A stretch of 64,000 nucleotides of DNA, from positions 1-64,000 of the forward strand of contig WLJO01000003.1 of the NCBI GenBank assembly GCA_009701715.1, in the 5' to 3' direction. Source of the stretch: Actinomycetota bacterium. Lineage in GTDB: Bacteria; Actinomycetota; Acidimicrobiia; Acidimicrobiales; Ilumatobacteraceae. The position numbers and the translations under genes were made by a program. The notes under the pieces are model-generated. The model did no database searches and was not told the origin of the DNA. It was given only the letters and a program-made list of their open reading frames with translations. Below, piece by piece: positions 42,797-51,182 of this stretch; the stretch's first letter is position 1, and the number at the start of each line of letters is the position of its first letter.

Positions 42797-43573
42797 TCAG
42801 CGACCCTTCCAGTTGGGCTTGCGCTTCTCGGAGAACGCCAGCGGTCCCTCGATGAGGTCCTCACTGCGGCGCATCGCATCGACGGCGGCGTACCGCGCCT
42901 CGGTGGCGGCACGGATGCCACCGTGCTCGAAGGACTCGTACACGACCTGCTTGGATGCACGGACCGACATCGGTGAGACCTCGAGGATCATCGCTGCCCA
43001 GCGCCGTGCGGCCTCGACTGCCTGGCCCTCGGGGACGACCTCGGTGACGAAGCCGAGTTCGTAGCCCTCTGCCGCCGGTACGTGGCGTCCGGTGAGGATC
43101 ATGCCCATCGCGCGCTTGGTACCGATGGTGCGGGGAAGGCGCAGGAGGCCGCCGGCGAGCGCCGCAAGACCGACACGCACCTCGGGGAGGGCGAACACGG
43201 CGTTCTCCGCCGCGATGATGAGGTCACACGCAAGCGCGATCTCGAAGCCGCCGCCCATCGCCACGCCGTTCACGGCGGCAATCACCGGTTTGTTGAGGTC
43301 CCAGCGGGCCGTGAGCCCGCCGAAGCCCGCCGCGGGCTGGCCGCTCATGTCGGCACCACTCGCCTGGTACTTCAGGTCGTTGCCCGCGCTGAACGCGCGG
43401 TCCCCGGCGCCGGTCACGATCGCCACCCAAAGCTCGGGGTCCGCCGCGAACTCGTCGAACACCTGAGCAAGCTCGGCATTGGCCGGCGGGTGGAGCGCGT
43501 TCATCCGCTCCGGCCGGTTGATGGTGACGATGAGGAGGTGTCCGTCTCGTTCGGTGGTGCAGTACTGACCCAT
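42797..43573 (-). CDS. enoyl-CoA hydratase-related protein
   Basis: 258 aa crotonase. Oxyanion segments AFSAGNDLKY and NGVAMGGGFEIALACDL, and the acid/base region LPEVRVGLAALAGGLLRLPR. The C-terminus has GPLAFSEKRKPNWKGR, typical of hydratases in actinobacterial degradation clusters. TACGGT lies 7 bases before ATG (leaderless). The larger open frame to 44668 is not used. Confidence 0.9.
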   Translation of the reverse strand: MGQYCTTERDGHLLIVTINRPERMNALHPPANAELAQVFDEFAADPELWVAIVTGAGDRAFSAGNDLKYQASGADMSGQPAAGFGGLTARWDLNKPVIAAVNGVAMGGGFEIALACDLIIAAENAVFALPEVRVGLAALAGGLLRLPRTIGTKRAMGMILTGRHVPAAEGYELGFVTEVVPEGQAVEAARRWAAMILEVSPMSVRASKQVVYESFEHGGIRAATEARYAAVDAMRRSEDLIEGPLAFSEKRKPNWKGR

Positions 43574-43605
43574 GTCATGGACCGTACCCGACCGGCACCG
43601 GTCTG

Positions 43606-44610
43606 TCAGAGGCCGCGCAGGCACATGAGGGTGTCGTACTCCAGCTCGGAGACACGCCGGCCGCTCGCCGCCATCACGATGGTGACGTACTCGCCCCGCA
43701 GGTGCTGGTGCGACTGCTTCGCGAGGCCGAGGCCCCAGCGCAGCGTGCCGAGCGTGAGCCACCAGCGCACCCGGTCGTCGTCCCACTCGCCCCCGGCTGC
43801 CTCGTAGGCGGCTCGGTAGGGGGCGATCGCAGAGAAGCCGCCCACCGGGAGGTGGTCGTTGCGGAACCTCCACATGCGCACCATCGGCCAGGCGACGTCC
43901 TCGGCCGGATCGCCGATTCGCGAGCCCTCCCAGTCGAGAATGGCGCGCAGCCCCTGCTCGCTGATGATGAGGTTCCCGTTCCGCACGTCGCTGTGGACGA
44001 TCGTGAGGTGCTCCGGCTCGGTGGGGCGGTTGCGCTCCAGCCAGCGCAGCCCGTATGAGAAGGTGGGCGACGGCTGCAGCAGTTCGCGCAACTGCGCCTC
44101 GGCACCGACGAGCGCCGCCTCGATCACATTGTCGTCCGGCGGGCGCATGAGCCCCTCGGGGGCGAGTGCCGGATCGATGTGGTGCAGGCGTGCGAAGGCC
44201 TCGCCGAGCTGGGTGGTCACCAGGGTGCCGATGCCGTGCTGCTCGACGAGGCGGAGCACCCGGCGGGGGATCGTCTCGCCGTCGATGCGCTCGCTGATAA
44301 AGAACGGACCACCGAGATAGGACTGGTCCTCGGTTGCACCGAGGATGCGTGGCGTGGGGACGCCGACCCCGTGGGCGAGCGTGCGAACCGCCGCCTCGAC
44401 GGTCATGGGCTGGATTTGGATATCCAGATTGGGGAGCGCAGTGAGTGCAAGGCGCTCGATGAGCGCTCCGCCTTCGTCGACGGCGTCGAACAGCACGTTG
44501 ATACGGCGCGCACCGGCAGTGACCCGCTCGAGGCCCGTCAGGTGTACTGGCCGCCCGTAGTGCTCGCCCAGCCAGCGGGCAAGGCCTGCTTCGAGATCGA
44601 TCTCGCTCAT
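43606..44610 (-). CDS. phosphotransferase family protein (aminoglycoside-phosphotransferase-like)
   Basis: 334 aa kinase fold. Catalytic loop H-S-D-V-R-N-G-N (HxDxxxxN) followed by I-L-D-W-E-G as the metal-binding part. N-lobe Lys region is near residue 60-70. In acyl-CoA clusters such kinases are found with acyl-CoA dehydrogenases (ACAD10/11-like pairs), so a hydroxyacyl-CoA or alcohol substrate is more likely than an antibiotic. It overlaps the DUF6285 gene by 4 bp, so both are translated together. Confidence 0.86.
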   Translation of the reverse strand: MSEIDLEAGLARWLGEHYGRPVHLTGLERVTAGARRINVLFDAVDEGGALIERLALTALPNLDIQIQPMTVEAAVRTLAHGVGVPTPRILGATEDQSYLGGPFFISERIDGETIPRRVLRLVEQHGIGTLVTTQLGEAFARLHHIDPALAPEGLMRPPDDNVIEAALVGAEAQLRELLQPSPTFSYGLRWLERNRPTEPEHLTIVHSDVRNGNLIISEQGLRAILDWEGSRIGDPAEDVAWPMVRMWRFRNDHLPVGGFSAIAPYRAAYEAAGGEWDDDRVRWWLTLGTLRWGLGLAKQSHQHLRGEYVTIVMAASGRRVSELEYDTLMCLRGL

Positions 44611-45002
44611 GACTGTCGTCCCCAGTCGTCGCCGGTCCAGCCGTCGTGACCGGGCTTGGAGATGGCAAGGTCGTCCTTAGCTATCTGCACCAGTGCGTTC
44701 CAGACCTCGTCGTCGTTGTGGCCCGGCAGGTCGCCGGCGCGGAGCGAGTCGGCGAGGCGGGCGCGAAGCTCGGCGAGCGGGGCCGGGTCGCCAGCAGGCA
44801 CGCCGAGGAGGCCCCGGGTGATCGCCAGTTCCCGGTCGGCGTTCGGGCCGGCCAGCGTGACCTCACGCTCGAGGATCTGAGCGATGTTGGCAGCGACACG
44901 AACCTTGTGCTGCACCGCGACACTGACCTGATCGAGTACCTCGTCGCTGAGCAGCGCCGAGATGTCGTGCAGCAGTTCCGCTGCAGTTGGACGGTATTGC
45001 AT
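44607..45002 (-). CDS. DUF6285 domain-containing protein
   Basis: 131 aa helical protein, MQYRPTAAELLHDISALLSDE onward, with VQHKVRVAANIAQILEREV, the family core. Function unknown; the family is regularly found just upstream of an aminoglycoside-phosphotransferase-like gene, as here (ATGA overlap). GGGAGG precedes ATG by 9 bases, so this gene has a leader and ribosome binding site. Confidence 0.8.
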   Translation of the reverse strand: MQYRPTAAELLHDISALLSDEVLDQVSVAVQHKVRVAANIAQILEREVTLAGPNADRELAITRGLLGVPAGDPAPLAELRARLADSLRAGDLPGHNDDEVWNALVQIAKDDLAISKPGHDGWTGDDWGRQS

Positions 45003-45056
45003 GGATGGATCCTCCCGGCTGGCAACACTACGGGACGGCCCTGCCGCCCGAAAAAG

Positions 45057-46271
45057 TCAGCGGTCGGCGGAACGGAGCACACCGGCCTCGGCCAGCGCTG
45101 AGATGGTGTCAGCGGCATAACCGAGTTCCCCGAGCACCTCAGCGTTGTGCTCTCCGAGCAGCGGGGCGACCTGCTCAAGGTCGAACGGGAACTCCGAGAA
45201 GCGCAACGGGTTCCCGGGGATGATGACCTCGCCGATGATGGGATCGTTGATCCGGCGGATGGCGCGACGCGACTCGAAGTACGGGTGCCCAATCGCATCG
45301 GCCGGGTCGAGCACCGGTGCGCACGGCACCCGGGCCTCCTCCAGCTTGGCGAGCACCTCGGCATCGGTGGTGTGGGTGGCGAGCCACTCCTCCACGATCG
45401 CGTTGAGCTCGCCACGGTTCTTGTGCCGACCCTTCAGGTCCGCGAACCGCTCGTCGTGCTCGAGCTCGGGCATCCCCATCGCCCGGCAGATCGACGGCCA
45501 CTGCGAGGGCATGACCTGCAGCACGATGTAGCCCTCGGGCGCCTTGTAGATGCCCTGCGGCGAGTTGAGGGCGGACTTGGAGCCGCTGCGCTTCTGGCGC
45601 CACTTGCCCTTGGTGATCGAGTGGCCTTGGATGGCCAGTTCATGCGCGTGGAACATCGAGTCCACCATGGAGATGTCGATGTGCTGGCCGCGTCCGGTGC
45701 GCTCGCGGTGGTACAGCGCGAGGCCGATGCCTGCCACGGTGTGGACACCGGACATGACATCGGCGATCGAGGTGCCGACCATCACGGGCGAGCGGTCGGG
45801 TTCACCCGTGATGTGGAGCATGCCGCTGTAGGCCATGGCGATGAGGTCGAAGGCCACCTTCTCCGAGTACGCGCTGTCCCGACCGAAGCCGGACACCGTG
45901 GCCACGATGAGCCGGGGATGCTTCGCGAGGAGGCTGTCGTGGTCGAGGCCCCTGCGTGCGAGCACACCCGGGCCGTAGTTCTCCACGAACACGTCTGCCT
46001 CGGCGATGAGCTTGTCGAGCACCTCGCGTCCGCGGGGGTCGTCGAAATCGATGCAGAGACTGCGCTTGCCGTGGTTCTGCTGGATGAAGTAGCCGGAGCG
46101 ACCGTCACTCACCACCGCGAGCGAGCGTGTCGGGTCGCCGTAGGGAGGCTGCTCAATCTTCACCACACTGGCGCCGGCCTCGGCGAGCAGACGGGTGACC
46201 GTGGGGCCCGCGAGGTATTGGGTCATGTCGACAACCTTGAGGCCGTCGAGGATCGGACGCGGTTCGGTCAT
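45057..46271 (-). CDS. CaiB/BaiF CoA-transferase family protein (family III)
   Basis: 404 aa. N-terminal LDGLKVVDMTQYLAGP, VVKIEQPPYGDPTR, and KRSLCIDFDDPRGREVL. The catalytic Asp is expected in the segment VAFDLIAMAYSGMLHITG. It moves CoA between carboxylic acids through an aspartyl-CoA thioester. TACGGT lies 7 bases before ATG 46271. The gap to DUF6285 is 54 bp, so it may lead the same transcript with the kinase. Confidence 0.9.
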   Translation of the reverse strand: MTEPRPILDGLKVVDMTQYLAGPTVTRLLAEAGASVVKIEQPPYGDPTRSLAVVSDGRSGYFIQQNHGKRSLCIDFDDPRGREVLDKLIAEADVFVENYGPGVLARRGLDHDSLLAKHPRLIVATVSGFGRDSAYSEKVAFDLIAMAYSGMLHITGEPDRSPVMVGTSIADVMSGVHTVAGIGLALYHRERTGRGQHIDISMVDSMFHAHELAIQGHSITKGKWRQKRSGSKSALNSPQGIYKAPEGYIVLQVMPSQWPSICRAMGMPELEHDERFADLKGRHKNRGELNAIVEEWLATHTTDAEVLAKLEEARVPCAPVLDPADAIGHPYFESRRAIRRINDPIIGEVIIPGNPLRFSEFPFDLEQVAPLLGEHNAEVLGELGYAADTISALAEAGVLRSADR

Positions 46272-46331
46272 GGTTCGAACCGTAGCCGGGATGCCCCGGA
46301 CGGGCGAAGGGCATCTGGGAAGATGTGCGTC

Positions 46332-47204
46332 GTGAGCCTGCGCCCCTTCGTCCTCGGTGCCGTTGCCTACGACCCGAAGGTGGTGACGATCTGGGAAGGC
46401 TTCAAGCAGTGGTTTGCGGACCAGGGCTTTGCCTTCGACTTCGTCCTCTACTCCGGATACGAGGCCCAGGCCGAGGCCCACCTTGCCGGACACGTGGACG
46501 TCACCTGGGACTCGCCCCTGTGCTGGGTGCGCACGCGGCGCCTCGCCGAGGCGGCGGGAACCCGCGCCCACGCCATCGTCATGCGGGACTCAGACCAGGA
46601 CCTCACCTCGCTCGTGCTGGTGCGTGCAGACAGCAACCTCACCGAGGTCTCGCAACTGCGTGGTCGCACGGTGGCTGTCGGTGCTGTGGACTCGCCGCAG
46701 GCGACACTGCTGCCCCTCGCTCACCTTGCCGGGCTCGGACTCGAACCCGGGTCAGACTTCACCGTGCGGCGCTTTGACGTGATGGTGAACAAGCACGGGG
46801 ACCATGTGGGCGGCGAGCGTGACGCCGTGAAGGCACTCGTAGCCGGCGAGGTGGACGCGGCCTGTGTGATCGACGGCAACCACCTCGTGTTCGCGAAGGA
46901 GGGCACCATTGCGGCGGGTGCGGTGCGGGTACTCACCCGAACCGCGCCGTTCGATCACTGCACCATGACGGTGCTCAACGGCGTCGACACCGCGACGACC
47001 GACCGGTTCGCCAAGTTGCTCCTCTCGATGTCGTACGACGACCCGGCGGTGCGCCCACTGCTCAGGCTTGAGGGGTTGAAGGAGTGGCGTGTCGGGCGGA
47101 CGACGGGCTATGCGCCGCTCGAGGCTGCCGTCGACCGACTCGGCTTCTACGGTGCCGACGGGTCGATCCTCAACGACGACTACCGACGCATCCTCGCGTC
47201 ATGA
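46332..47204 (+). CDS. PhnD/SsuA/transferrin-type substrate-binding protein without signal peptide
   Basis: 290 aa type II periplasmic-binding-protein fold: VLGAVAYDPKVVTIWEGFKQW, GHVDVTWDSPLCW, LRGRTVAVGAVDSPQATLLPL, and a second lobe with VDAACVIDGNHL. Such proteins normally bind phosphonates or sulfonates outside the cell, but no signal peptide or lipobox is present and no permease or ATPase is nearby. It may be a cytosolic ligand-binding protein or enzyme. GTG 46332 lies 9 bases behind GGGAAG; ATG 46323 is an alternative. ATGA overlap with the next gene. Confidence 0.78.
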   Translation: MSLRPFVLGAVAYDPKVVTIWEGFKQWFADQGFAFDFVLYSGYEAQAEAHLAGHVDVTWDSPLCWVRTRRLAEAAGTRAHAIVMRDSDQDLTSLVLVRADSNLTEVSQLRGRTVAVGAVDSPQATLLPLAHLAGLGLEPGSDFTVRRFDVMVNKHGDHVGGERDAVKALVAGEVDAACVIDGNHLVFAKEGTIAAGAVRVLTRTAPFDHCTMTVLNGVDTATTDRFAKLLLSMSYDDPAVRPLLRLEGLKEWRVGRTTGYAPLEAAVDRLGFYGADGSILNDDYRRILAS

Positions 47205-48403
47205 ACCTGCCGATCGTCGACCTCGGTGCCCTCGGTCTCGACGGGGGAGCGCATGTACTCGTCCGCCTCGCGCTCGACGACTGCCGGCCCGGGGAGGAGA
47301 TCGGGGTGCGCGGTTCGCACCCGGACCTCGTCGCAGATCTGGTCACCTGGTGCCGAACACAGGGACACCAGTGCGTACCCCGGGGCGACGGCGGCGCGGA
47401 TGCCGTTGTCCGGCGCGGTTCGGCATCGTGGGCGGCGTGGGTCGGCGCGGAGCGCAGTGGCCACCCGGACCCGCACACGGACAGCGCGATCGCTGCGCAC
47501 CCGCCGGCAGCGTGGGGACTGGCAGCGCGCGGTTCGGCCGTGGAGCCAGGTGGGCCCGAGCCGGTATTCCGGCTCGACGTGCGGGACGAGATCTGGACCG
47601 ACCGTGCCGGGTCGCTGTACGCGCAGGCAGTTGCCGGCCAGTGGAACCCTGCTTCCGCGATCGACTGGCTGGACCCCATCGTGCACGGGCGGGAGATCGA
47701 GCGCGCTGTCGTCCAGGTGATGACCTTCCTCGTCGAGAACGAGGAGGCGGCGCTCGTGGTGCCCGCCCGCTTCCTCGGCCAGGTGCACCCGCACTTCCGG
47801 GAGATCCAACAGATGCTTGCGGTGACCATCGCCGACGAGGCTCGGCACATTGAGGTGTTCACGCGTCGCGCCACGCTCACCGGGTCCGAACTGGCCCTCT
47901 CGACCGTGGGCGGCCGTGCATCGCTGCAGAGCCTCCTCGAAGAACCAGACTTCGCGATCGCGAGTTTCCTGCTGTCCGTGATGGGGGAGGGAACGTTCGT
48001 GTCGCTGCTCGGTTTCCTCGAGCGACACGCACCCGATCCGGTGACGCGACGCATCGCTCGGCTCACCCGTCAGGACGAGGCGCGTCACGTTGCGTTCTCC
48101 CTCGCTCACCTCGAGCGCCACGTACAGCACGAGCCGGGGCTCCGGGCGAGACTTGCGTCAGCGGTGGAGCGCCGCCACCGAGCGCTTCAGGGCACAGCTG
48201 GTCTCAACGACGATGTGTTCGACGCGCTCGTGCTGCTGTCGGGCGGCGCTGTCTCACCGGATGCGGTCGCGCTCGGCTGGCAGCGCGTCCAGCAGTTGCA
48301 GCGCGAGATGGCCGAGCACCGGCAGGCGCGCCTCGGGCGACTCGGCTTCAGCTCCGGCGAGGCAGAGACGCTTTCGTCGCTGCACACACGCAACTTCATG
48401 TGA
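47201..48403 (+). CDS. diiron ferritin-like protein with TusA-like N-terminal domain
   Basis: 400 aa. Residues 1-62 have a TusA-like beta-alpha-beta pattern (LVRLALDDCRPGEEIGVRGSHPDLVADLVTWC), although the usual N-terminal CPxP is absent. Residues 130-310 form a four-helix bundle with two diiron half-sites: Glu181/182 then E213-A-R-H216, and Glu263 then E293-A-R-H296. Redox or oxygenase chemistry on an unknown substrate is likely. Translationally coupled to the PhnD-like gene (4-bp overlap), so the two probably act on one compound. Confidence 0.78.
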   Translation: MNLPIVDLGALGLDGGAHVLVRLALDDCRPGEEIGVRGSHPDLVADLVTWCRTQGHQCVPRGDGGADAVVRRGSASWAAWVGAERSGHPDPHTDSAIAAHPPAAWGLAARGSAVEPGGPEPVFRLDVRDEIWTDRAGSLYAQAVAGQWNPASAIDWLDPIVHGREIERAVVQVMTFLVENEEAALVVPARFLGQVHPHFREIQQMLAVTIADEARHIEVFTRRATLTGSELALSTVGGRASLQSLLEEPDFAIASFLLSVMGEGTFVSLLGFLERHAPDPVTRRIARLTRQDEARHVAFSLAHLERHVQHEPGLRARLASAVERRHRALQGTAGLNDDVFDALVLLSGGAVSPDAVALGWQRVQQLQREMAEHRQARLGRLGFSSGEAETLSSLHTRNFM

Positions 48404-48430
48404 GCACCGCAACCGGCACCCCGTGTCGGG

Positions 48431-50170
48431 TCAGGAAACGGTCGCGGCGTCCACGAGGTTGTGGACTTCCTCGCTGCTCAGCTCGTCCCGGTCGCACAAC
48501 GCCTGCGCCAGCGTGATGAGCGTGAGGCGGTGCTCAATGAGCATGCATGCTGCGCGGTCGGCTGCTGCCTTCACCATCGCGTCGGCCTGCTCGCGCGACG
48601 GATCGTGACTGAGCACCTTGGCTACGAGGTTCCCAGCCCCCGGCATGATGGCGGCCTCGAGGCTGAGGAGGCTGTCGGCCGCCCCGAGGAGACCGACGAG
48701 CTGAGCGGCCATCGTGGTGGCAGCGGCGAGGTCCGATGCGATCCCGCTCGACGCCTCGCCGAACTCCTGGATCTCGGCGGCGCGACCGGCCATCGCGATC
48801 ACGATGAGGTCCTTCAACTCGCTCGGCGTCTTGAGGTGGCGTTCCTCAGCATCGTCGTGTGCAACAAGGCCCAGTGAAGCACCGCGGCGCAGGATGGACG
48901 CCACGCGAACCTCGCGCCCGAGCAGGGTGGCGATCAGGGCATGGCCCGCCTCGTGGGTGGCGACACGGCGGCGTTCGTCGGGGTGGTACCCCACCTCGTG
49001 AGCAAGCCCGACCTCGGTGATCAACTGTGCCTGGATGACGTCGTCGTAGGTCAAGGCGCGACGCCCGTCACGGACGGCAATGATCAGGGCCTCGTCCATG
49101 AGGCGCTCGATCCGCACCGGGCTGTAGCCGGCGGTGAGGTCCGCAACCTGGGCGCCGGTGATCGAGGCATCGTGTGACTTCTTGCCGAGGTAGTAGTCGG
49201 CGATCTCCACCCGGTCCGCGCGGGGCGGGAGGTCGAAGTGGATGATGCGGTCGAAACGGCCCGGGCGCACGAGCGCCGGATCGAGATCGGCAGCACGGTT
49301 GGTTGCTGCGACCACAAGGATGTTCGCGGTGGAGGGCTTGGGTCGCGGGATCGTGAGGTTGAGCGGCAGGAGCGAGTTGAGTGCGTCGATGAACTTCGTC
49401 TTGACCTTGTCCTTGCCGGTTGGCAGGTCGAAGGACTGCATCTGCACGAGCAGTTCGTTGACGATCCCGACGACGCCCTCGCGCATCGAACCGGAATTCA
49501 TGCCGCTGCGGGCGCCACCGATGGCATCGAACTCCTCGATGAACCCGATTGCACCGCCCTCAGCACGGGCAGCTTTGCGGAGCGCCTTGAAGTACGTGCG
49601 GATCTTGCGGTTCGTCTGGCCGTAGTACATCGACTGGAACGAGGATGCCGACACGAAGAGGAACGGCACGCCGGCCTCGGCAGCGAGTGCCTTGGCCAGG
49701 TACGTCTTGCCGGTACCGGGGGGGCCCTCGAACAGCACGCCCCGTCGCGGCGAGCCACCGAGCTCGTCGGCAAAGCTTTGGTGCTTGAGGAAGAAGTTGA
49801 GGGTGTCAACTGCCTCGCGCTTGGTGGCGCTTGCCCCCACCACGTCGGAGAGACTGACGTTGGAGTCCGACGGTCGCAGCAGCGTGTGCGGGGAGCGGCC
49901 GGCGCCCAGCAGCGGAATACCGATCAGCAGACAGAGGAAGAGCATCAGGCCGACCGAGATCCAGATCTCGGGGGACTCGGCCACGACGTCGGGAATACCG
50001 AACTTGATGGGGTTCCCGGTGAGGATCCGGTACCAGACCCAGGCGAGCGGCACCATGATGGCAACGAGGAGTCGACGGAGGCGGCGTCGACGCTGGCGCT
50101 CTCGCGTGGAAGTGGTATCGGCTTCGTTGCCGCGGACGACGTTTCCGTGACGCAACTGGGTGATGTCCAT
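48431..50170 (-). CDS. FtsH-like membrane AAA+ zinc metalloprotease, divergent
   Basis: 579 aa. Two membrane helices at about 32-50 and 68-90. Walker A G-P-P-G-T-G-K-T at 149-156. Walker B reads F-I-E-E-F-D, with Glu212 in place of the usual Asp. The second region of homology is ATNRAADLDPALVRPGRFDR (289-308). Zinc site H406-E-A-G-H410 with Asp480 as third ligand. A 25-residue insertion (about 250-280) lies between Walker B and the SRH. It would degrade membrane proteins, but the Walker B change marks it as a side branch and not the housekeeping copy. TAGTGT lies 6 bases before ATG. Confidence 0.88.
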   Translation of the reverse strand: MDITQLRHGNVVRGNEADTTSTRERQRRRRLRRLLVAIMVPLAWVWYRILTGNPIKFGIPDVVAESPEIWISVGLMLFLCLLIGIPLLGAGRSPHTLLRPSDSNVSLSDVVGASATKREAVDTLNFFLKHQSFADELGGSPRRGVLFEGPPGTGKTYLAKALAAEAGVPFLFVSASSFQSMYYGQTNRKIRTYFKALRKAARAEGGAIGFIEEFDAIGGARSGMNSGSMREGVVGIVNELLVQMQSFDLPTGKDKVKTKFIDALNSLLPLNLTIPRPKPSTANILVVAATNRAADLDPALVRPGRFDRIIHFDLPPRADRVEIADYYLGKKSHDASITGAQVADLTAGYSPVRIERLMDEALIIAVRDGRRALTYDDVIQAQLITEVGLAHEVGYHPDERRRVATHEAGHALIATLLGREVRVASILRRGASLGLVAHDDAEERHLKTPSELKDLIVIAMAGRAAEIQEFGEASSGIASDLAAATTMAAQLVGLLGAADSLLSLEAAIMPGAGNLVAKVLSHDPSREQADAMVKAAADRAACMLIEHRLTLITLAQALCDRDELSSEEVHNLVDAATVS

Positions 50171-50402
50171 CTGCGCACACTAACCGAATTACGCTGAGAG
50201 TGGCAAGGGGCCACTTTCTGTATATAAATCGGCACTATCTAGACATTCTTACCTTACTCTTACTTGAGTAATTGCTGCATAGGGCGGTATTCTGAGGTAA
50301 ATAACTACCTTGAGTGAACATTCCAATACTCCCTGCGGTGGGGCTCGAATTCCTCTGAGTAGCCGGGTACATCGTGCTCCTGTGAACAACAATGGCGGAG
50401 CA
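50171..50402. promoter_or_regulatory. AT-rich divergent intergenic region with two operator-like inverted repeats
   Basis: 232 bp, far richer in A+T than its surroundings. It holds a hairpin AGTGGC-AAGGG-GCCACT (50199-50215) and a palindrome TTACTC-N6-GAGTAA (50254-50271) containing TTACT-TG-AGTAA. It also holds AGGTA-N6-TACCT (50295-50310). The last two are centred 40 bp apart. TATAAA (50223-50228) resembles a -10. These look like regulator sites for the patatin gene; the regulator is unknown. Confidence 0.5.
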
Positions 50403-51182
50403 ATGACAACGACTCGGCCGCTGGCGGTGTGCTTCGGTGGGGGTGGCCTGTTCGGGATCGCGTACCTACTGGGAGTGTCGGAGGCCCTCGTGGACGGCGG
50501 CATCGACTTGGGCACTGCGCCCTCTATCGCCACTTCGGCAGGCACCTGGGCGGCAGGCGCATTGGCACTCGGTCTTCGTTGGGAGCAGACGATCGCGGTA
50601 ATCGGCGCCGACGTACCGAGGCTGCCAGACCCGCGGCCTGGTCGTCTGCGAAAGGTTGCTGCGGAGATCTTCGGAGAGCAACGTGCGCCGACGATGCGCG
50701 CCGTCGTCTGTTCGCTGCCCGGACTGCGTCGCGACGTGCTGAGCGGTGCCGACTACCCGATCGCCGACCTCGTTGCTGCATCCTCAGCGGTGCCGGGACT
50801 GCTGTCGCCGCACCGCGTCGGGAACACCTGGTACGTCGACGGCGGGTTGCGCTCGATGGCGTCGCCTGACCGTGCCGACACCGCCGAGAACCTCCTCGTG
50901 CTCGCCCCAATCGCGGGCCCGATGTTCGGCCCGGCCGGACGGATCGCTGAGCGCGTCCTACGTCGCGAGGTGGGCCACTGGCAGCGGGCGAACCCGATGG
51001 GCGCGTTCTGGCTCATCCGGCCCAACCGTGCCATCGCCTCACTGGCGCGTCTGCCCAACAATCTGTTCGACCTCGATCGCGCCAAGCGTTGTTACGAGCT
51101 CGCCTACGCGCAGGGCACCGGAATTCTGCATCGCTGGCGAGAGTCGCGCCCGCCTACTCCGACGGGTCGAGCAACACCTTGA
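50403..51182 (+). CDS. patatin-like phospholipase family protein
   Basis: 259 aa. Oxyanion loop C-F-G-G-G-G-L-F-G-I-A near residue 10-20, nucleophile elbow A-T-S45-A-G (first Gly of GxSxG replaced by Ala), and catalytic Asp146 in VDGG. No signal peptide. It would hydrolyse acyl esters of lipids. GTG 50382 is an alternative start; GGAG lies only 2 bases from ATG 50403, so the longer form is plausible. The 3' end overlaps the convergent alcohol dehydrogenase by 29 bp. Confidence 0.85.
   Translation: MTTTRPLAVCFGGGGLFGIAYLLGVSEALVDGGIDLGTAPSIATSAGTWAAGALALGLRWEQTIAVIGADVPRLPDPRPGRLRKVAAEIFGEQRAPTMRAVVCSLPGLRRDVLSGADYPIADLVAASSAVPGLLSPHRVGNTWYVDGGLRSMASPDRADTAENLLVLAPIAGPMFGPAGRIAERVLRREVGHWQRANPMGAFWLIRPNRAIASLARLPNNLFDLDRAKRCYELAYAQGTGILHRWRESRPPTPTGRATP

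Noticed and set aside
43606-44610. Antibiotic-resistance aminoglycoside phosphotransferase
   Set aside because: The kinase is fused into an acyl-CoA gene block with DUF6285, so a metabolic kinase is far more likely.
45147-46331. Upstream part of the open frame containing the PhnD-like protein
   Set aside because: It lies antisense to the CoA-transferase and resembles a shadow; the real protein begins near 46332.
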